From the NCBI GenBank assembly GCA_002315375.1, contig DCHR01000011.1:10365-74364 (forward strand): a DNA stretch of 64,000 nt, given 5' to 3'. Origin of the DNA: Treponema sp. UBA1747. Lineage in GTDB: Bacteria > Spirochaetota > Spirochaetia > Treponematales > Treponemataceae. Position numbers and translations under genes: made by a program. Positions 1 through 8,202 of this stretch are shown in pieces. Within the stretch, counting starts at the first letter, position 1; each line of letters begins with the position of its first letter. The notes under the pieces are model-generated. The model searched no databases. It was not told the DNA's origin and saw only the letters and a list, made by a program, of their open reading frames with translations.

Positions 1-396
1 CAGTCACTTATCGATAACGGATTTATTCCTGTTATTTCTACAGTTGCCCAGGGTGAAGACGGAGACAATAACCGTTACAACATTAATGCTGATACTGCCG
101 CTGCAAAAATTGCAGTAGCACTTAAAGCCGAAAAATTCGTTCAGCTTACAAATGTTCCTGGTGTTCTTCTGAAAATGGAAGATCCTAAGTCTCTGGTAAA
201 ACGCATTGACCGTCAGGCAATTCCTTCAATGAAAGCAACCGGAGTTCTTACCGGTGGAATGCTTCCAAAAATTGACTGCTGTCTTGAAGCCTTGAATGGG
301 GGAGTTCCACGTACTCATATTATTGACGGCCGTGTTCCACATTCACTTCTGATAGAAATGTTCAGTGACCGCGGTATTGGTACAATGATTTATTAA
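1..396 (+). CDS. argB: Acetylglutamate kinase, C-terminal part (5' truncated by window edge)
   Basis: The frame is open from base 1 to the TAA at 394-396 and gives about 131 residues. It contains the amino-acid-kinase signature YNINADTAAAKIAVALKAEK, followed by VPGVLL and a GGM(L)PK-type segment, as in ArgB, which phosphorylates N-acetylglutamate in arginine synthesis. The start lies outside the window. The last codons and stop are repeated downstream (447-473) behind two small hairpins; this is described separately. A strong terminator follows at 511-540. Family assignment is firm; which arginine genes lie upstream cannot be seen. Confidence 0.93.
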   Translation, partial: QSLIDNGFIPVISTVAQGEDGDNNRYNINADTAAAKIAVALKAEKFVQLTNVPGVLLKMEDPKSLVKRIDRQAIPSMKATGVLTGGMLPKIDCCLEALNGGVPRTHIIDGRVPHSLLIEMFSDRGIGTMIY

Positions 397-473
397 AACC
401 GTCGAGTTTTCTTTGAAAACTCGAAAACGAAACGAAGTTTCGTTATGGTATTGGTACAATGATTTATTAAAAC
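373..473 (+). repeat. Direct repeat of argB 3' end flanking two triloop hairpins
   Basis: A 27-bp sequence covering the last codons, the stop and three further bases of argB (373-399) recurs exactly at 447-473. Between the copies are 47 bp made almost wholly of two hairpins: 402-424 (10-bp stem, loop TTT) and 426-444 (8-bp stem, loop GAA). The second argB end has no open frame leading into it. The layout matches that downstream of icd at 11131-11240. Confidence 0.85.
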
Positions 474-510
474 AAAAGGTTTTATAAATAAAATTTTGAT
501 AGATTATTTG

Positions 511-540
511 AAAGGAGCCCAAAATGGCTCCTTTTTTTTT
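511..540 (+). terminator. Rho-independent terminator of argB
   Basis: A 9-bp stem (511-519 with 526-534) with a six-base loop runs into an uninterrupted T run to 540. It ends nine bases before the -35 element proposed for the ABC exporter gene. Confidence 0.9.
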
Positions 541-548
541 ATTGGATA

Positions 549-577
549 TTGTCCGAACCTGTTAATTTTAGTAAATT
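549..577 (+). promoter_or_regulatory. Promoter of ABC exporter operon (leaderless type)
   Basis: TTGTCC at 549-554, a 17-bp spacer and TAAATT at 572-577, then 7 nt to the ATG at 585. The TTG that could be read as a start codon at 549 is better explained as the -35 element. Confidence 0.5.
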
Positions 578-584
578 TCTATGT

Positions 585-2333
585 ATGTCTAATATCAGAA
601 AAATAATGCACGGTATGGAAGGTAAATACATCGCCTATACCGCTCTTTCACCGGTTTCAATGATAGGTGAAGTTTTGATGGAATCAATCATTCCGCTTAT
701 TATGGCAAAAATGATTGATGAAGGTATTCAGGGCGGAAACTTTTCTGTAGTTCTGCATCAGGGACTTTTAATGGCCTGTCTGGCTGTAGTTTCCCTTGTG
801 TGCGGATGCTGCGGATCGATTTTTTCTGCCCGCGCATCTCAAGGATTCAGCCACAATCTTCGAAAAAGACTTTTTAATAAAGTCCAGAATTTCTCCTTTG
901 CAAATATCGATAAATTCAGCACGGCAAGTCTTGTAACCCGGCTGACAACTGATGTTACAAACATTCAGAATATTTACCGTATGATTATCCAGATGTGTTT
1001 CCGCGCTCCTTTTATGCTCGTTGCCGGAAGCTTTATGGCTCTGAAATTAAATGCAAGACTTAGTGTTGTATTTGCCGTTTCAATCCCGATTCTTGCAGTA
1101 AGTATTGTTGCAATTGGAAAAGCAGCTCATCCTTTGTTTGAGAAAATGCTTAAGAAGTATGACGGTCTCAATGCCCGTATCCAGGAAAATCTCATTGGAA
1201 TCCGTGTTGTCAAGGCTTATGTCCGCAGGGATTTTGAAAATGAAAAGTTTGAAAAGGCTGCAGATGAAGTTCGTCAGGCTCAGGTAAAGGCAGAAAAAAG
1301 AATTATTTTTCTGTTCCCGATTATGCAGCTTGTTATTTATTCCACTGTTATCACAGTTTTATGGCTTGGTGGAAAACAGGTCGTTGTCGGTGATATGAAA
1401 GTTGGAGAACTTACCAGTTTTATCACTTATGTAACCCAGGTTCTTTCTTCCCTTATGATGGTCGGTTTCATCTTTACAGGCATTGTTCTTTCTGCCGCTT
1501 CAATGAAACGTATCGTTGAAGTTCTGGATGAAAAACTGGATATCGATAATCCTGAAAATCCTGTAATGGAAGTAAAAGACGGAAGCATTTCCTTCGAAAA
1601 TGTTGATTTCTCTTATGTAAAAAAAGAAGACAATCTGGCTTTATCCGGAATCAATCTGAATATAAAATCCGGCGCAGTAGTCGGAATAATCGGAGGAACA
1701 GGTTCTTCAAAATCTTCTCTGGTTTCTTTGATTCCCCGTCTTTACGATGTTACAAAAGGTTCTGTAAAAGTTGGCGGAATTGATGTCCGTGAATATGACC
1801 TGACAGTTCTTCGTGATACTGTTTCTATGGTTCTCCAGAAGAACGTCCTTTTCAGCGGATCGATTAAAGACAATCTGCGCTGGGGTAATGAAAATGCAAC
1901 TGACGAAGAAATGCTTGAAGCCTGTAAGGCAGCTGATGCAGATTCTTTCATTCAGAATTTCCCTGAAAAATATGATTATCATATTGAACAGGGCGGATCG
2001 AATGTTTCGGGTGGTCAGAAACAGAGACTTTGTATCGCCAGAGCTCTTCTGAAAAAACCGAAAATTCTTATTCTGGATGATTCAACCAGTGCTGTTGATA
2101 CAGCAACAGAAAGCCGTATTCGCGGATCCCTGAAAGAACTGGCTCCGGAAACAACAAAGATTATTATTGCCCAGCGTATTTCTTCTGTTAAAGATGCAGA
2201 TATGATTATTGTTCTGGATGACGGAAAAATTAATGGTGTTGGAACTCATGATGAGCTTCTTGCAAACAATGCAATTTACCGTGAAGTAAATGATTCCCAG
2301 TCTCAGGGCTCGGGTGACGCAGATATTGATTAA
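585..2333 (+). CDS. ABC exporter half-transporter with degenerate ATP site
   Basis: A 582-residue half-transporter: six-helix membrane domain over residues 1-310, ATPase domain from about 340. Walker A reads GGTGSSKSS, with serine in place of the glycine before lysine; the signature is VSGGQ; Walker B is ILILDD, with aspartate where the catalytic glutamate normally sits. This is the pattern of the degenerate subunit in heterodimeric exporters such as TM287/288. The next gene, 11 bp downstream, is the partner with a complete Walker B. The start at 585 is chosen because a -10-like hexamer ends 7 nt before it; no Shine-Dalgarno is present. Substrate unknown: drugs, lipids or peptides are possible. 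Confidence 0.9.
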   Translation: MSNIRKIMHGMEGKYIAYTALSPVSMIGEVLMESIIPLIMAKMIDEGIQGGNFSVVLHQGLLMACLAVVSLVCGCCGSIFSARASQGFSHNLRKRLFNKVQNFSFANIDKFSTASLVTRLTTDVTNIQNIYRMIIQMCFRAPFMLVAGSFMALKLNARLSVVFAVSIPILAVSIVAIGKAAHPLFEKMLKKYDGLNARIQENLIGIRVVKAYVRRDFENEKFEKAADEVRQAQVKAEKRIIFLFPIMQLVIYSTVITVLWLGGKQVVVGDMKVGELTSFITYVTQVLSSLMMVGFIFTGIVLSAASMKRIVEVLDEKLDIDNPENPVMEVKDGSISFENVDFSYVKKEDNLALSGINLNIKSGAVVGIIGGTGSSKSSLVSLIPRLYDVTKGSVKVGGIDVREYDLTVLRDTVSMVLQKNVLFSGSIKDNLRWGNENATDEEMLEACKAADADSFIQNFPEKYDYHIEQGGSNVSGGQKQRLCIARALLKKPKILILDDSTSAVDTATESRIRGSLKELAPETTKIIIAQRISSVKDADMIIVLDDGKINGVGTHDELLANNAIYREVNDSQSQGSGDADID

Positions 2334-2344
2334 GGAGGAAGATT

Positions 2345-4270
2345 ATGCCACCAGCAAAAGGATTTGGTAAACCAAAAAACGCAAAAAAAACTATCGGACG
2401 CCTTATCAAATATATGGGTAAATATAAAGGACTCTGGCTTATTGTATTCATTTGTGTTCTTCTGAATGCAGGGGCCGGAGTGCTCGGAAACTACATGATT
2501 AAACCGGCAATCAACAATTACATTATGCCTTTAATCGGTCAGGATAATCCGGATTTTTCAGGATTCCTTACATTCCTTTCTGTAGTAATGCTGATTTATG
2601 CCGTGGGAGCTTTCTCGCAGTGGCTTAATTCACGTTTGATTGTAAAGATTTCTACCGGGGTTCTTTATGATATCCGTGTAGAGCTTTTCAGAAAACTGGA
2701 ACTTCTTCCGGTTAAATATTATGACCAGCATACTCACGGCGAGCTTATGAGCCGTTTCACAAATGATACGGATACCTTAAGGGAAATGATGGGACAGACT
2801 GTTCCCCAGCTGGTTTCTTCTGTTATTACAGTAGTTTCTCTTTTTGTAATGATGCTTATTATGAACCTGCCTCTTACAGTTCTTCTTGTTCTGACACTGT
2901 TCCTGGTTATGTACCTTACTGCTGTTATTGCAAAAAACAGTGCTAAGTTTTTCCGTGCCCAGCAGGAAAATGTCGGTAAGGTAAACGGATTTATAGAAGA
3001 AATGGTAGAAGGTCAGAAGGTAATCAAGGTTTTCAATCATGAAACAAAGGCAAAAGATCAGTTTGCAGGTTTAAGCGAAGCACTTAGAAAAGCCGGTACA
3101 AATGCAAATACTTTTGCAGCAATTCTTGGACCAATCAATAACAATCTTTCTCATATTCAGTATGCAATTATTGCTATTGCCGGTGCCGCTCTGGCAATTC
3201 TTACAAAAGAGAAGGGTGCCTCAATGCCTGCAATTCTTGCTACAGACCTGGGAACAGTTGTAGCTTTCCTTCAGTGTACAAGAAGTTTCGGTCAGCCAAT
3301 CGGAATGGCAAGTCAGCAGGCAAATGCAGTATTGAATGCTCTGGCTGGTGCTGAACGTATTTTCGGAGTTATCGATGAAATCCCTGAAATTGATGAAGGC
3401 CGCTACAGCCTGGTAAATGCCTATGAAGCAAAAGATAATGACGGGAACTCAAAACTCGTTCAATCCTTTGCATATACAGGCGAATGGGCATGGAAGAATC
3501 CTGATTCTGGAGAGCTTTCACAGATGAAAGGGGAGGTTGTGTTTGACAATGTTACTTTCGGTTATACAGACGAAAAAACTGTTCTTCATAATATAGACAT
3601 TCATGCAAAACCGGGAATGAAAATTGCACTTGTCGGATCAACCGGATCCGGAAAAACTACGACAATTAATCTTCTTACACGTTTTTATGATGTTGCAGAA
3701 GAAAACGGACGGATTCTCTTTGATGGAATTCCTCTTAATCAGATTTCAAAGGATGCTCTCCGCCGGTCACTTGGAATGGTTCAGCAGAATACACACCTTT
3801 TTACCGGAACAATTCGTGAAAATATCCGTTACGGTAATCTGAATGCATCAGATGCTCAGGTTTATGAAGCTGCAAAGCTTGCTAATGCAGATTCCTTTAT
3901 CAGACACCTTCCAGAAGGTTACGATACAGTAATTACCGGTGACGGAGGAAGTTTGTCTCAGGGACAGCGTCAGCTTTTGGCCATTGCCCGTGCAGCTGTT
4001 GCAAATCCTCCGGTATTGATTCTTGATGAAGCTACAAGTTCTATTGATACTCGTACAGAAAAACTGATTGAAAACGGAATGGATGGTCTTATGTCAGGCC
4101 GTACAAGTTTCGTAATTGCTCACCGTTTGTCTACTGTCCGCAATGCTGATGAAATTATCGTTCTGGAACACGGAAATATCATTGAGCGCGGAACACATGA
4201 AGAACTTCTTGCAAAGCAGGGCAGATATTACCATTTGTATACAGGAAACCGTATTACTCTTGATGAATAG
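2345..4270 (+). CDS. ABC exporter half-transporter, catalytic partner
   Basis: A 641-residue membrane-ATPase fusion preceded by AAGGAGGAAG as ribosome site. Six transmembrane segments occupy residues 1-330. A linker rich in charged residues with a WAWKNPDSGE segment (about 380) precedes the ATPase, as is common in this exporter subfamily. Walker A is GSTGSGKTT, the signature LSQGQ, and Walker B VLILDEATSSID with the catalytic glutamate. Paired with the upstream gene it should form one functional and one degenerate ATP site. Terminated at 4307-4337. Confidence 0.92.
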   Translation: MPPAKGFGKPKNAKKTIGRLIKYMGKYKGLWLIVFICVLLNAGAGVLGNYMIKPAINNYIMPLIGQDNPDFSGFLTFLSVVMLIYAVGAFSQWLNSRLIVKISTGVLYDIRVELFRKLELLPVKYYDQHTHGELMSRFTNDTDTLREMMGQTVPQLVSSVITVVSLFVMMLIMNLPLTVLLVLTLFLVMYLTAVIAKNSAKFFRAQQENVGKVNGFIEEMVEGQKVIKVFNHETKAKDQFAGLSEALRKAGTNANTFAAILGPINNNLSHIQYAIIAIAGAALAILTKEKGASMPAILATDLGTVVAFLQCTRSFGQPIGMASQQANAVLNALAGAERIFGVIDEIPEIDEGRYSLVNAYEAKDNDGNSKLVQSFAYTGEWAWKNPDSGELSQMKGEVVFDNVTFGYTDEKTVLHNIDIHAKPGMKIALVGSTGSGKTTTINLLTRFYDVAEENGRILFDGIPLNQISKDALRRSLGMVQQNTHLFTGTIRENIRYGNLNASDAQVYEAAKLANADSFIRHLPEGYDTVITGDGGSLSQGQRQLLAIARAAVANPPVLILDEATSSIDTRTEKLIENGMDGLMSGRTSFVIAHRLSTVRNADEIIVLEHGNIIERGTHEELLAKQGRYYHLYTGNRITLDE

Positions 4271-4306
4271 GATTTCCCTGTTATTTTATTACTAACTTCG
4301 TTTGAG

Positions 4307-4337
4307 AATCCTGCCTTTAGGGGCAGGATTTTTTTTT
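4307..4337 (+). terminator. Terminator of ABC exporter operon
   Basis: Stem 4308-4315 with 4322-4329 around a short loop, followed by a T run. Confidence 0.88.
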
Positions 4338-4725
4338 GCACCTTACAGTGATTGAATATGTCAAAATAATCATTTCTTAACTGGTAAAAAAGAGGGAATT
4401 GGAAGGTTTTTGTAGAAAAAAAACAAAAAAAAATCCAAATTCAGGAAAAAAGTGAAAAAAACAGAAAATAAATGACATTTTTTATTTTTTTGTCAAAAAG
4501 AAAAATATAAAAAAAACAGTATTTTTAATTACATTTAATTGAATTTTTTAGAATTTTATGCGGTTTTTTGACAATATCTCCATTTACTTAGATTTACTTA
4601 AAAAACAAAAAATTAATTTTTTTTCTTGACGGGAAAAATTTGCCGTGTTAAGATAAAGAAAAAAGGGACCAAGATGTGGGAGGCGTTGCCAACTACGGTC
4701 TTTAAAAAAAAAGGAGGATTTTTTC
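4338..4725 (+). promoter_or_regulatory. AT-rich non-coding region with tandem promoters for the outer-membrane protein
   Basis: No gene is seen in these roughly 390 bp, which are extremely rich in A and T tracts. The best promoter is TTGACG at 4626-4631, 17 bp, TAAGAT at 4649-4654. A second TTGACA lies at 4568-4573 with only weak -10 candidates near 4591. Transcription from the first would give a leader of about 67 nt holding a possible weak hairpin (4665-4700) and a strong AGGAGG site at 4712-4717. The A/T tracts upstream could act as UP elements or bend the DNA. Confidence 0.6.
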
Positions 4726-4727
4726 AA

Positions 4728-5744
4728 ATGAAAAAAATCATAACAGCTGTAGCAGCTATCGCTATGGCAACAACAATGTTCGCAGCTGACGTAGCCGCAA
4801 CAGTAAAAATGGCTGGATCACTCTTCAACCTGGATGCAGATTCAAATGTATCTGCTCTCAAAGTTGCTGATGATGCAACAGAATCATACAAAGCAGCAAT
4901 TGCACTCTCTGCAAACGGAGACAAAGCTGGTGCTTCTGTAAAATACACAAACAAGCCAACTCTCACAAGAGGTGACTACACAATCTGGTTCGCTCCAGCA
5001 GATGCTCTTAAAATCACACTCGGAAACAGTGATAAAGCTATCAATCAGGAACACATTGACTGGTGTAACTCTGATACAAACGTTGCTGGATACGGTTTCA
5101 AAGCTGATGTAAATGTAGATGCACTTTCAGCATCTGTAATGCTCTACCCAGGTGAAGGAAACTTCTACTTCGCTAACAAAGAAGCTGCTCAGACAGCTCT
5201 TAACGTTGGATACTCAGCAGACTTCGGTTCAATCGGTGTAATGGCTGATTTCGAAGCTAACTTCAAAAAAATGGCATTCGGTCTTGGATACTCAGGAGCA
5301 GTTGACTCAACATCTTACTTCGTAAACGCTTTGGTTTACATGAACGATGGTCTTTCTTCAATCCGTGCTGAAGCATACGTTTCAACAGCTGTAGAATCAG
5401 TTGGAATCAACGTATTCCTCCCATTCACATACGTAATGAAAGGAGCTAACGCTTGGTCTGTATGTGGAAACAACTGGCACAAAGGATCTATCGGATACGC
5501 TGGAAACAAAGACGGACAGGTTATCCTTGGTACAACAGCAAAAATCACAATGCCTGTAGCAAGCATGGGTGCTTACCTCTACATCGCTTCTAACGACTGG
5601 CTCGCAGAAACACTCGCAGTTGAAGTAAAACCAGGACTCACAGGTTCAGTAGGATCTATGGGATGGGAAGCAGCTCTCGACATGAACATCAACGGTGGAA
5701 AATTCTCACTCGATGTTCCATTCGTAGCAACAGTAAACTTCTAA
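4728..5744 (+). CDS. Abundant outer-membrane beta-barrel protein
   Basis: A 338-residue protein with signal peptide MKKIITAVAAIAMATTMFA and predicted cleavage before ADVAA. The mature part alternates polar and hydrophobic residues and ends in an aromatic residue (VATVNF), typical of a barrel. The ATG at 4728 is chosen because AGGAGG lies 10 nt upstream; an upstream in-frame TTG at 4626 is part of the promoter. Codon choice differs from neighbouring genes (AAC, TAC, GGA, CTC and ACA strongly preferred), a sign of high expression, as are the promoter and terminator. It resembles treponemal porin-like proteins starting TVKMAGSLF after the signal; porin function is inferred. Confidence 0.8.
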   Translation: MKKIITAVAAIAMATTMFAADVAATVKMAGSLFNLDADSNVSALKVADDATESYKAAIALSANGDKAGASVKYTNKPTLTRGDYTIWFAPADALKITLGNSDKAINQEHIDWCNSDTNVAGYGFKADVNVDALSASVMLYPGEGNFYFANKEAAQTALNVGYSADFGSIGVMADFEANFKKMAFGLGYSGAVDSTSYFVNALVYMNDGLSSIRAEAYVSTAVESVGINVFLPFTYVMKGANAWSVCGNNWHKGSIGYAGNKDGQVILGTTAKITMPVASMGAYLYIASNDWLAETLAVEVKPGLTGSVGSMGWEAALDMNINGGKFSLDVPFVATVNF

Positions 5745-5776
5745 TCTTAGCCTAACGGCAAAAGTTAGTTAAATTG

Positions 5777-5812
5777 AAGGCGGACCTTCTTATGAAGGTC
5801 CGCTTTTTTTTG
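5777..5812 (+). terminator. Terminator of outer-membrane protein gene
   Basis: A 10-bp stem (GCGGACCTTC with its complement) and a TTAT loop at 5781-5804, followed by eight T residues. Confidence 0.92.
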
Positions 5813-5865
5813 TTTAAAAAGAGGTATGTGGGGGTATTGAAATCATCTTTCTCACATTTTTAAAA

Positions 5866-5896
5866 TAAAAAAACCGGCCCAAATTGAGCCGGCTTT
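5866..5896 (-). terminator. Terminator of the small membrane protein gene
   Basis: On the minus strand, a GCCGGC-based stem (5872-5880 with 5887-5895, two wobble pairs) runs into a seven-base T run. Confidence 0.7.
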
Positions 5897-5913
5897 TATG
5901 AAATAAATCTGGA

Positions 5914-6126
5914 TTAGAACAGTTTAAGAATGTCGCCTTTTACCAGAAGAAGGATGAAGTCGATGAGCCATACAAGGTTCCATCCAAAGAACAGACGCAG
6001 GATAACTGCGAGCCATTTTCCGTCTACAGCTCTCTGAATAATTCCCATAATTGGTCCGAGGAACAGACACAGAATAACGCTTACAAGCCAACCCAGTTTA
6101 AGGTATCCACCCTTTTTTTTAGCCAT
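5914..6126 (-). CDS. Small two-helix membrane protein of unknown function
   Basis: A 70-residue protein starting MAKKKGGYLKLGWLVSVIL. Two hydrophobic stretches (about residues 11-30 and 39-61) flank a short polar segment RAVDGKW, so a membrane hairpin is likely. The ATG at 6126 is preferred because GGAGG lies 8 nt upstream; a TTG five codons further up overlaps that site. It is a single-gene unit with its own terminator. I do not recognise the family. The ending FGWNLVWLIDFILLLVKGDI looks like small membrane proteins of the TM2 or immunity type, but this is only a resemblance. Confidence 0.7.
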   Translation of the reverse strand: MAKKKGGYLKLGWLVSVILCLFLGPIMGIIQRAVDGKWLAVILRLFFGWNLVWLIDFILLLVKGDILKLF

Positions 6127-6234
6127 AATTAAAACCTCCAAGTTTTATTAATTTAATTTTATCTAAAATCTCCAATTTGTCAAATTATTTCTTTGTGATT
6201 TGTTCATAAATTTGAAAAAAAGAACCAGCATTGT

Positions 6235-6240
6235 TATTAT
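6235..6240 (+). promoter_or_regulatory. -10 element of thiN (leaderless type)
   Basis: TATTAT at 6235-6240, then six bases, then the ATG at 6247. No Shine-Dalgarno is present. Confidence 0.5.
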
Positions 6241-6246
6241 ATCTTC

Positions 6247-6903
6247 ATGAAAAATGAATGTTTGATTATTGCTGGCGGCGAAGAAAATTCATTGGCTTCT
6301 TTTTATCCTTCAGGATTTAATTCGGTTTATGTTATTGCCTGCGATAAAGGATATGAATACGCTTCGAAGCAGGGGATTCCTGTTGATTTTGTTTGCGGAG
6401 ATTTTGATTCCTGTTCACTTGAAATACCATCGTCATCAGACGTTCCTGATGGTGTTGATGTTCTTCCTTCTCATAAGGATGATACTGATTTGATTCATGG
6501 TATAAAACATGCTTTACTAATGCAATTTAGTAAAATCACTGTTGCCTGTGCAGGCGGCGGACGTTATGATCACTTCCTGTCAAATATCCAGGCATTGGTT
6601 TATGCAAAAGAGAAGTCATCTGGTCCAGTTGAAATCAGGCTTGTGGATGACAGAAATGAAGTTTTCATCTTAAAAAATGAATCAGGACTTTTCCCGAAAC
6701 GGAAAGATTGTTCGCTTTCGGTTTTATCATTTACGGATAAATCAGAAGGTGTTTCAATTTCAGGTGCTGAATATGAAGTTTCGGATGTTGAACTTCTGAA
6801 TACCTTTCCGCTGGGGCAGAGTAATTCATGGAAATCGGATTCAGTTCAGGTTATCGTGGAAAAGGGTATTCTTCTGGTTATTATCAGTAAATTGATACTT
6901 TAA
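6247..6903 (+). CDS. thiN: Thiamine pyrophosphokinase
   Basis: A 218-residue protein that transfers pyrophosphate from ATP to thiamine. Visible family motifs are ACDKGYEYA (about 31), VCGDFDS (about 49), SHKDDTD (about 78) and AGGGRYDHFLSNI (about 100), which build the ATP and magnesium site. The C-terminal half is the beta-sandwich thiamine-binding part. Cytoplasmic; it would serve thiamine salvage. The start is set by a -10-like hexamer six bases before the ATG. dapL begins 63 bp downstream and may be co-transcribed. Confidence 0.92.
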   Translation: MKNECLIIAGGEENSLASFYPSGFNSVYVIACDKGYEYASKQGIPVDFVCGDFDSCSLEIPSSSDVPDGVDVLPSHKDDTDLIHGIKHALLMQFSKITVACAGGGRYDHFLSNIQALVYAKEKSSGPVEIRLVDDRNEVFILKNESGLFPKRKDCSLSVLSFTDKSEGVSISGAEYEVSDVELLNTFPLGQSNSWKSDSVQVIVEKGILLVIISKLIL

Positions 6904-6966
6904 TTAACCTCGTTGAAAGTGGTTTTAATAAATGGTATTCTTCTTCTATTAAAACAGGAGTTACAA

Positions 6967-8202
6967 ATGATCAAACGTAATGAAAATTATACAAATCTTG
7001 CCAAGGGGTATCTTTTCCCGGAAATTGCAAAGCGCCGCCGCGAATTTCAGGCTGCTAATCCGGATGCAAAAATTATCAGTCTTGGTATTGGAAATACAAC
7101 AGAACCATTAACACCTCACATTGTTGAAGCAATGAAAGATTTTGTTACAGCAATGGGAACAAAAGAAGGTTACGAAGGATACCAGGACGACAGTGCAGGT
7201 ATGCCAAAACTCCGTGAACGCATTGCAAATGTAATGTACAACGGAAAAATCAAGGCTTCTGAAGTTTACGTTTCAGACGGTGCAAAATGTGACCTGGGAC
7301 GTATTCAGACAATGTTCGGGAAAGGTGTAAATGTTGCAGTTCAGGATCCGTCATATCCTGTTTATGTTGACGGAACAGTTATGGCAGGAGCCGGCGGAAA
7401 AGAACCTGTAACAGAAACTGGTTTCAAAGATATCGTTTACATGCCATGTCTTCCTGAAAACAATTTCTTCCCTGATCTTTCAGTTGTAAAAAAGGACAGC
7501 CTTATTTATATCTGTTCACCAAATAATCCTACAGGTGCCTGTGCTTCAAGAAAAAATCTTGAAGATCTGGTTGCTTTTGCAAAAGCAAATGACTGTATTG
7601 TCCTTTATGACGGAGCCTATTCAGCATTTATCCGTGACCCAAGCATTCCGAAAACAATTTACGAAATTGAAGGTGCTGATGAAGTTGCAATTGAAATGCA
7701 GTCTTTCTCTAAACCAGCAGGCTTTACAGGTGTACGTCTTGGATGGTGTGTAGTTCCTGAAAAACTCAAGTTTGAAGACGGAAGTGCAGTTCACACAGCA
7801 TGGGAACGTGAAATCAATACACAGTTCAATGGTGCTTCAAACATTGCACAGGCTGGTGGTTACGCCGCTCTCGATGAAACTGGCCTTAAAGAAATGGAAG
7901 AAACAATCAATTATTACCTTGAAAACGGCCGCCTTATTAAGGAAGCTCTTTCAGGAGACAACTTCAAGGCTGCAAACGTTGAAATCTACTTTACTGGTAA
8001 TGCTCCATATGTCTGGGCAAAATTCAACGGAAAGAAAAGCTGGGATGTATTTGACCAGATTCTTTCACAGTGCAATGTAGTTTGTACACCAGGCGCTGGA
8101 TTCGGACCAAGTGGTGAAAGCTTCATCCGTTTCAGTTCATTCGGTCACAGGGAAAATATTGTTGAAGCCTGTAACCGTCTTAAGAATCTTAAACTGAACT
8201 AA
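6967..8202 (+). CDS. dapL: LL-diaminopimelate aminotransferase
   Basis: A 411-residue PLP aminotransferase that makes LL-diaminopimelate directly from tetrahydrodipicolinate, for lysine and peptidoglycan. Motifs: SLGIGNTTEPLTPHI near residue 38, CSPNNPTGA near 184, and SFSKPAGFTGVRLGW near 250 with the PLP lysine. The length and the GNTTEPL signature fit DapL rather than general aspartate aminotransferases. The ATG at 6967 follows ACAGGAG by six bases. Known in spirochaetes such as Leptospira. Confidence 0.92.
   Translation: MIKRNENYTNLAKGYLFPEIAKRRREFQAANPDAKIISLGIGNTTEPLTPHIVEAMKDFVTAMGTKEGYEGYQDDSAGMPKLRERIANVMYNGKIKASEVYVSDGAKCDLGRIQTMFGKGVNVAVQDPSYPVYVDGTVMAGAGGKEPVTETGFKDIVYMPCLPENNFFPDLSVVKKDSLIYICSPNNPTGACASRKNLEDLVAFAKANDCIVLYDGAYSAFIRDPSIPKTIYEIEGADEVAIEMQSFSKPAGFTGVRLGWCVVPEKLKFEDGSAVHTAWEREINTQFNGASNIAQAGGYAALDETGLKEMEETINYYLENGRLIKEALSGDNFKAANVEIYFTGNAPYVWAKFNGKKSWDVFDQILSQCNVVCTPGAGFGPSGESFIRFSSFGHRENIVEACNRLKNLKLN

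Noticed and set aside
549..584. TTG start for the first ABC exporter gene
   Set aside because: The TTG is the first half of TTGTCC, the likely -35, with a -10-like hexamer 17 bp on and the ATG at 585.
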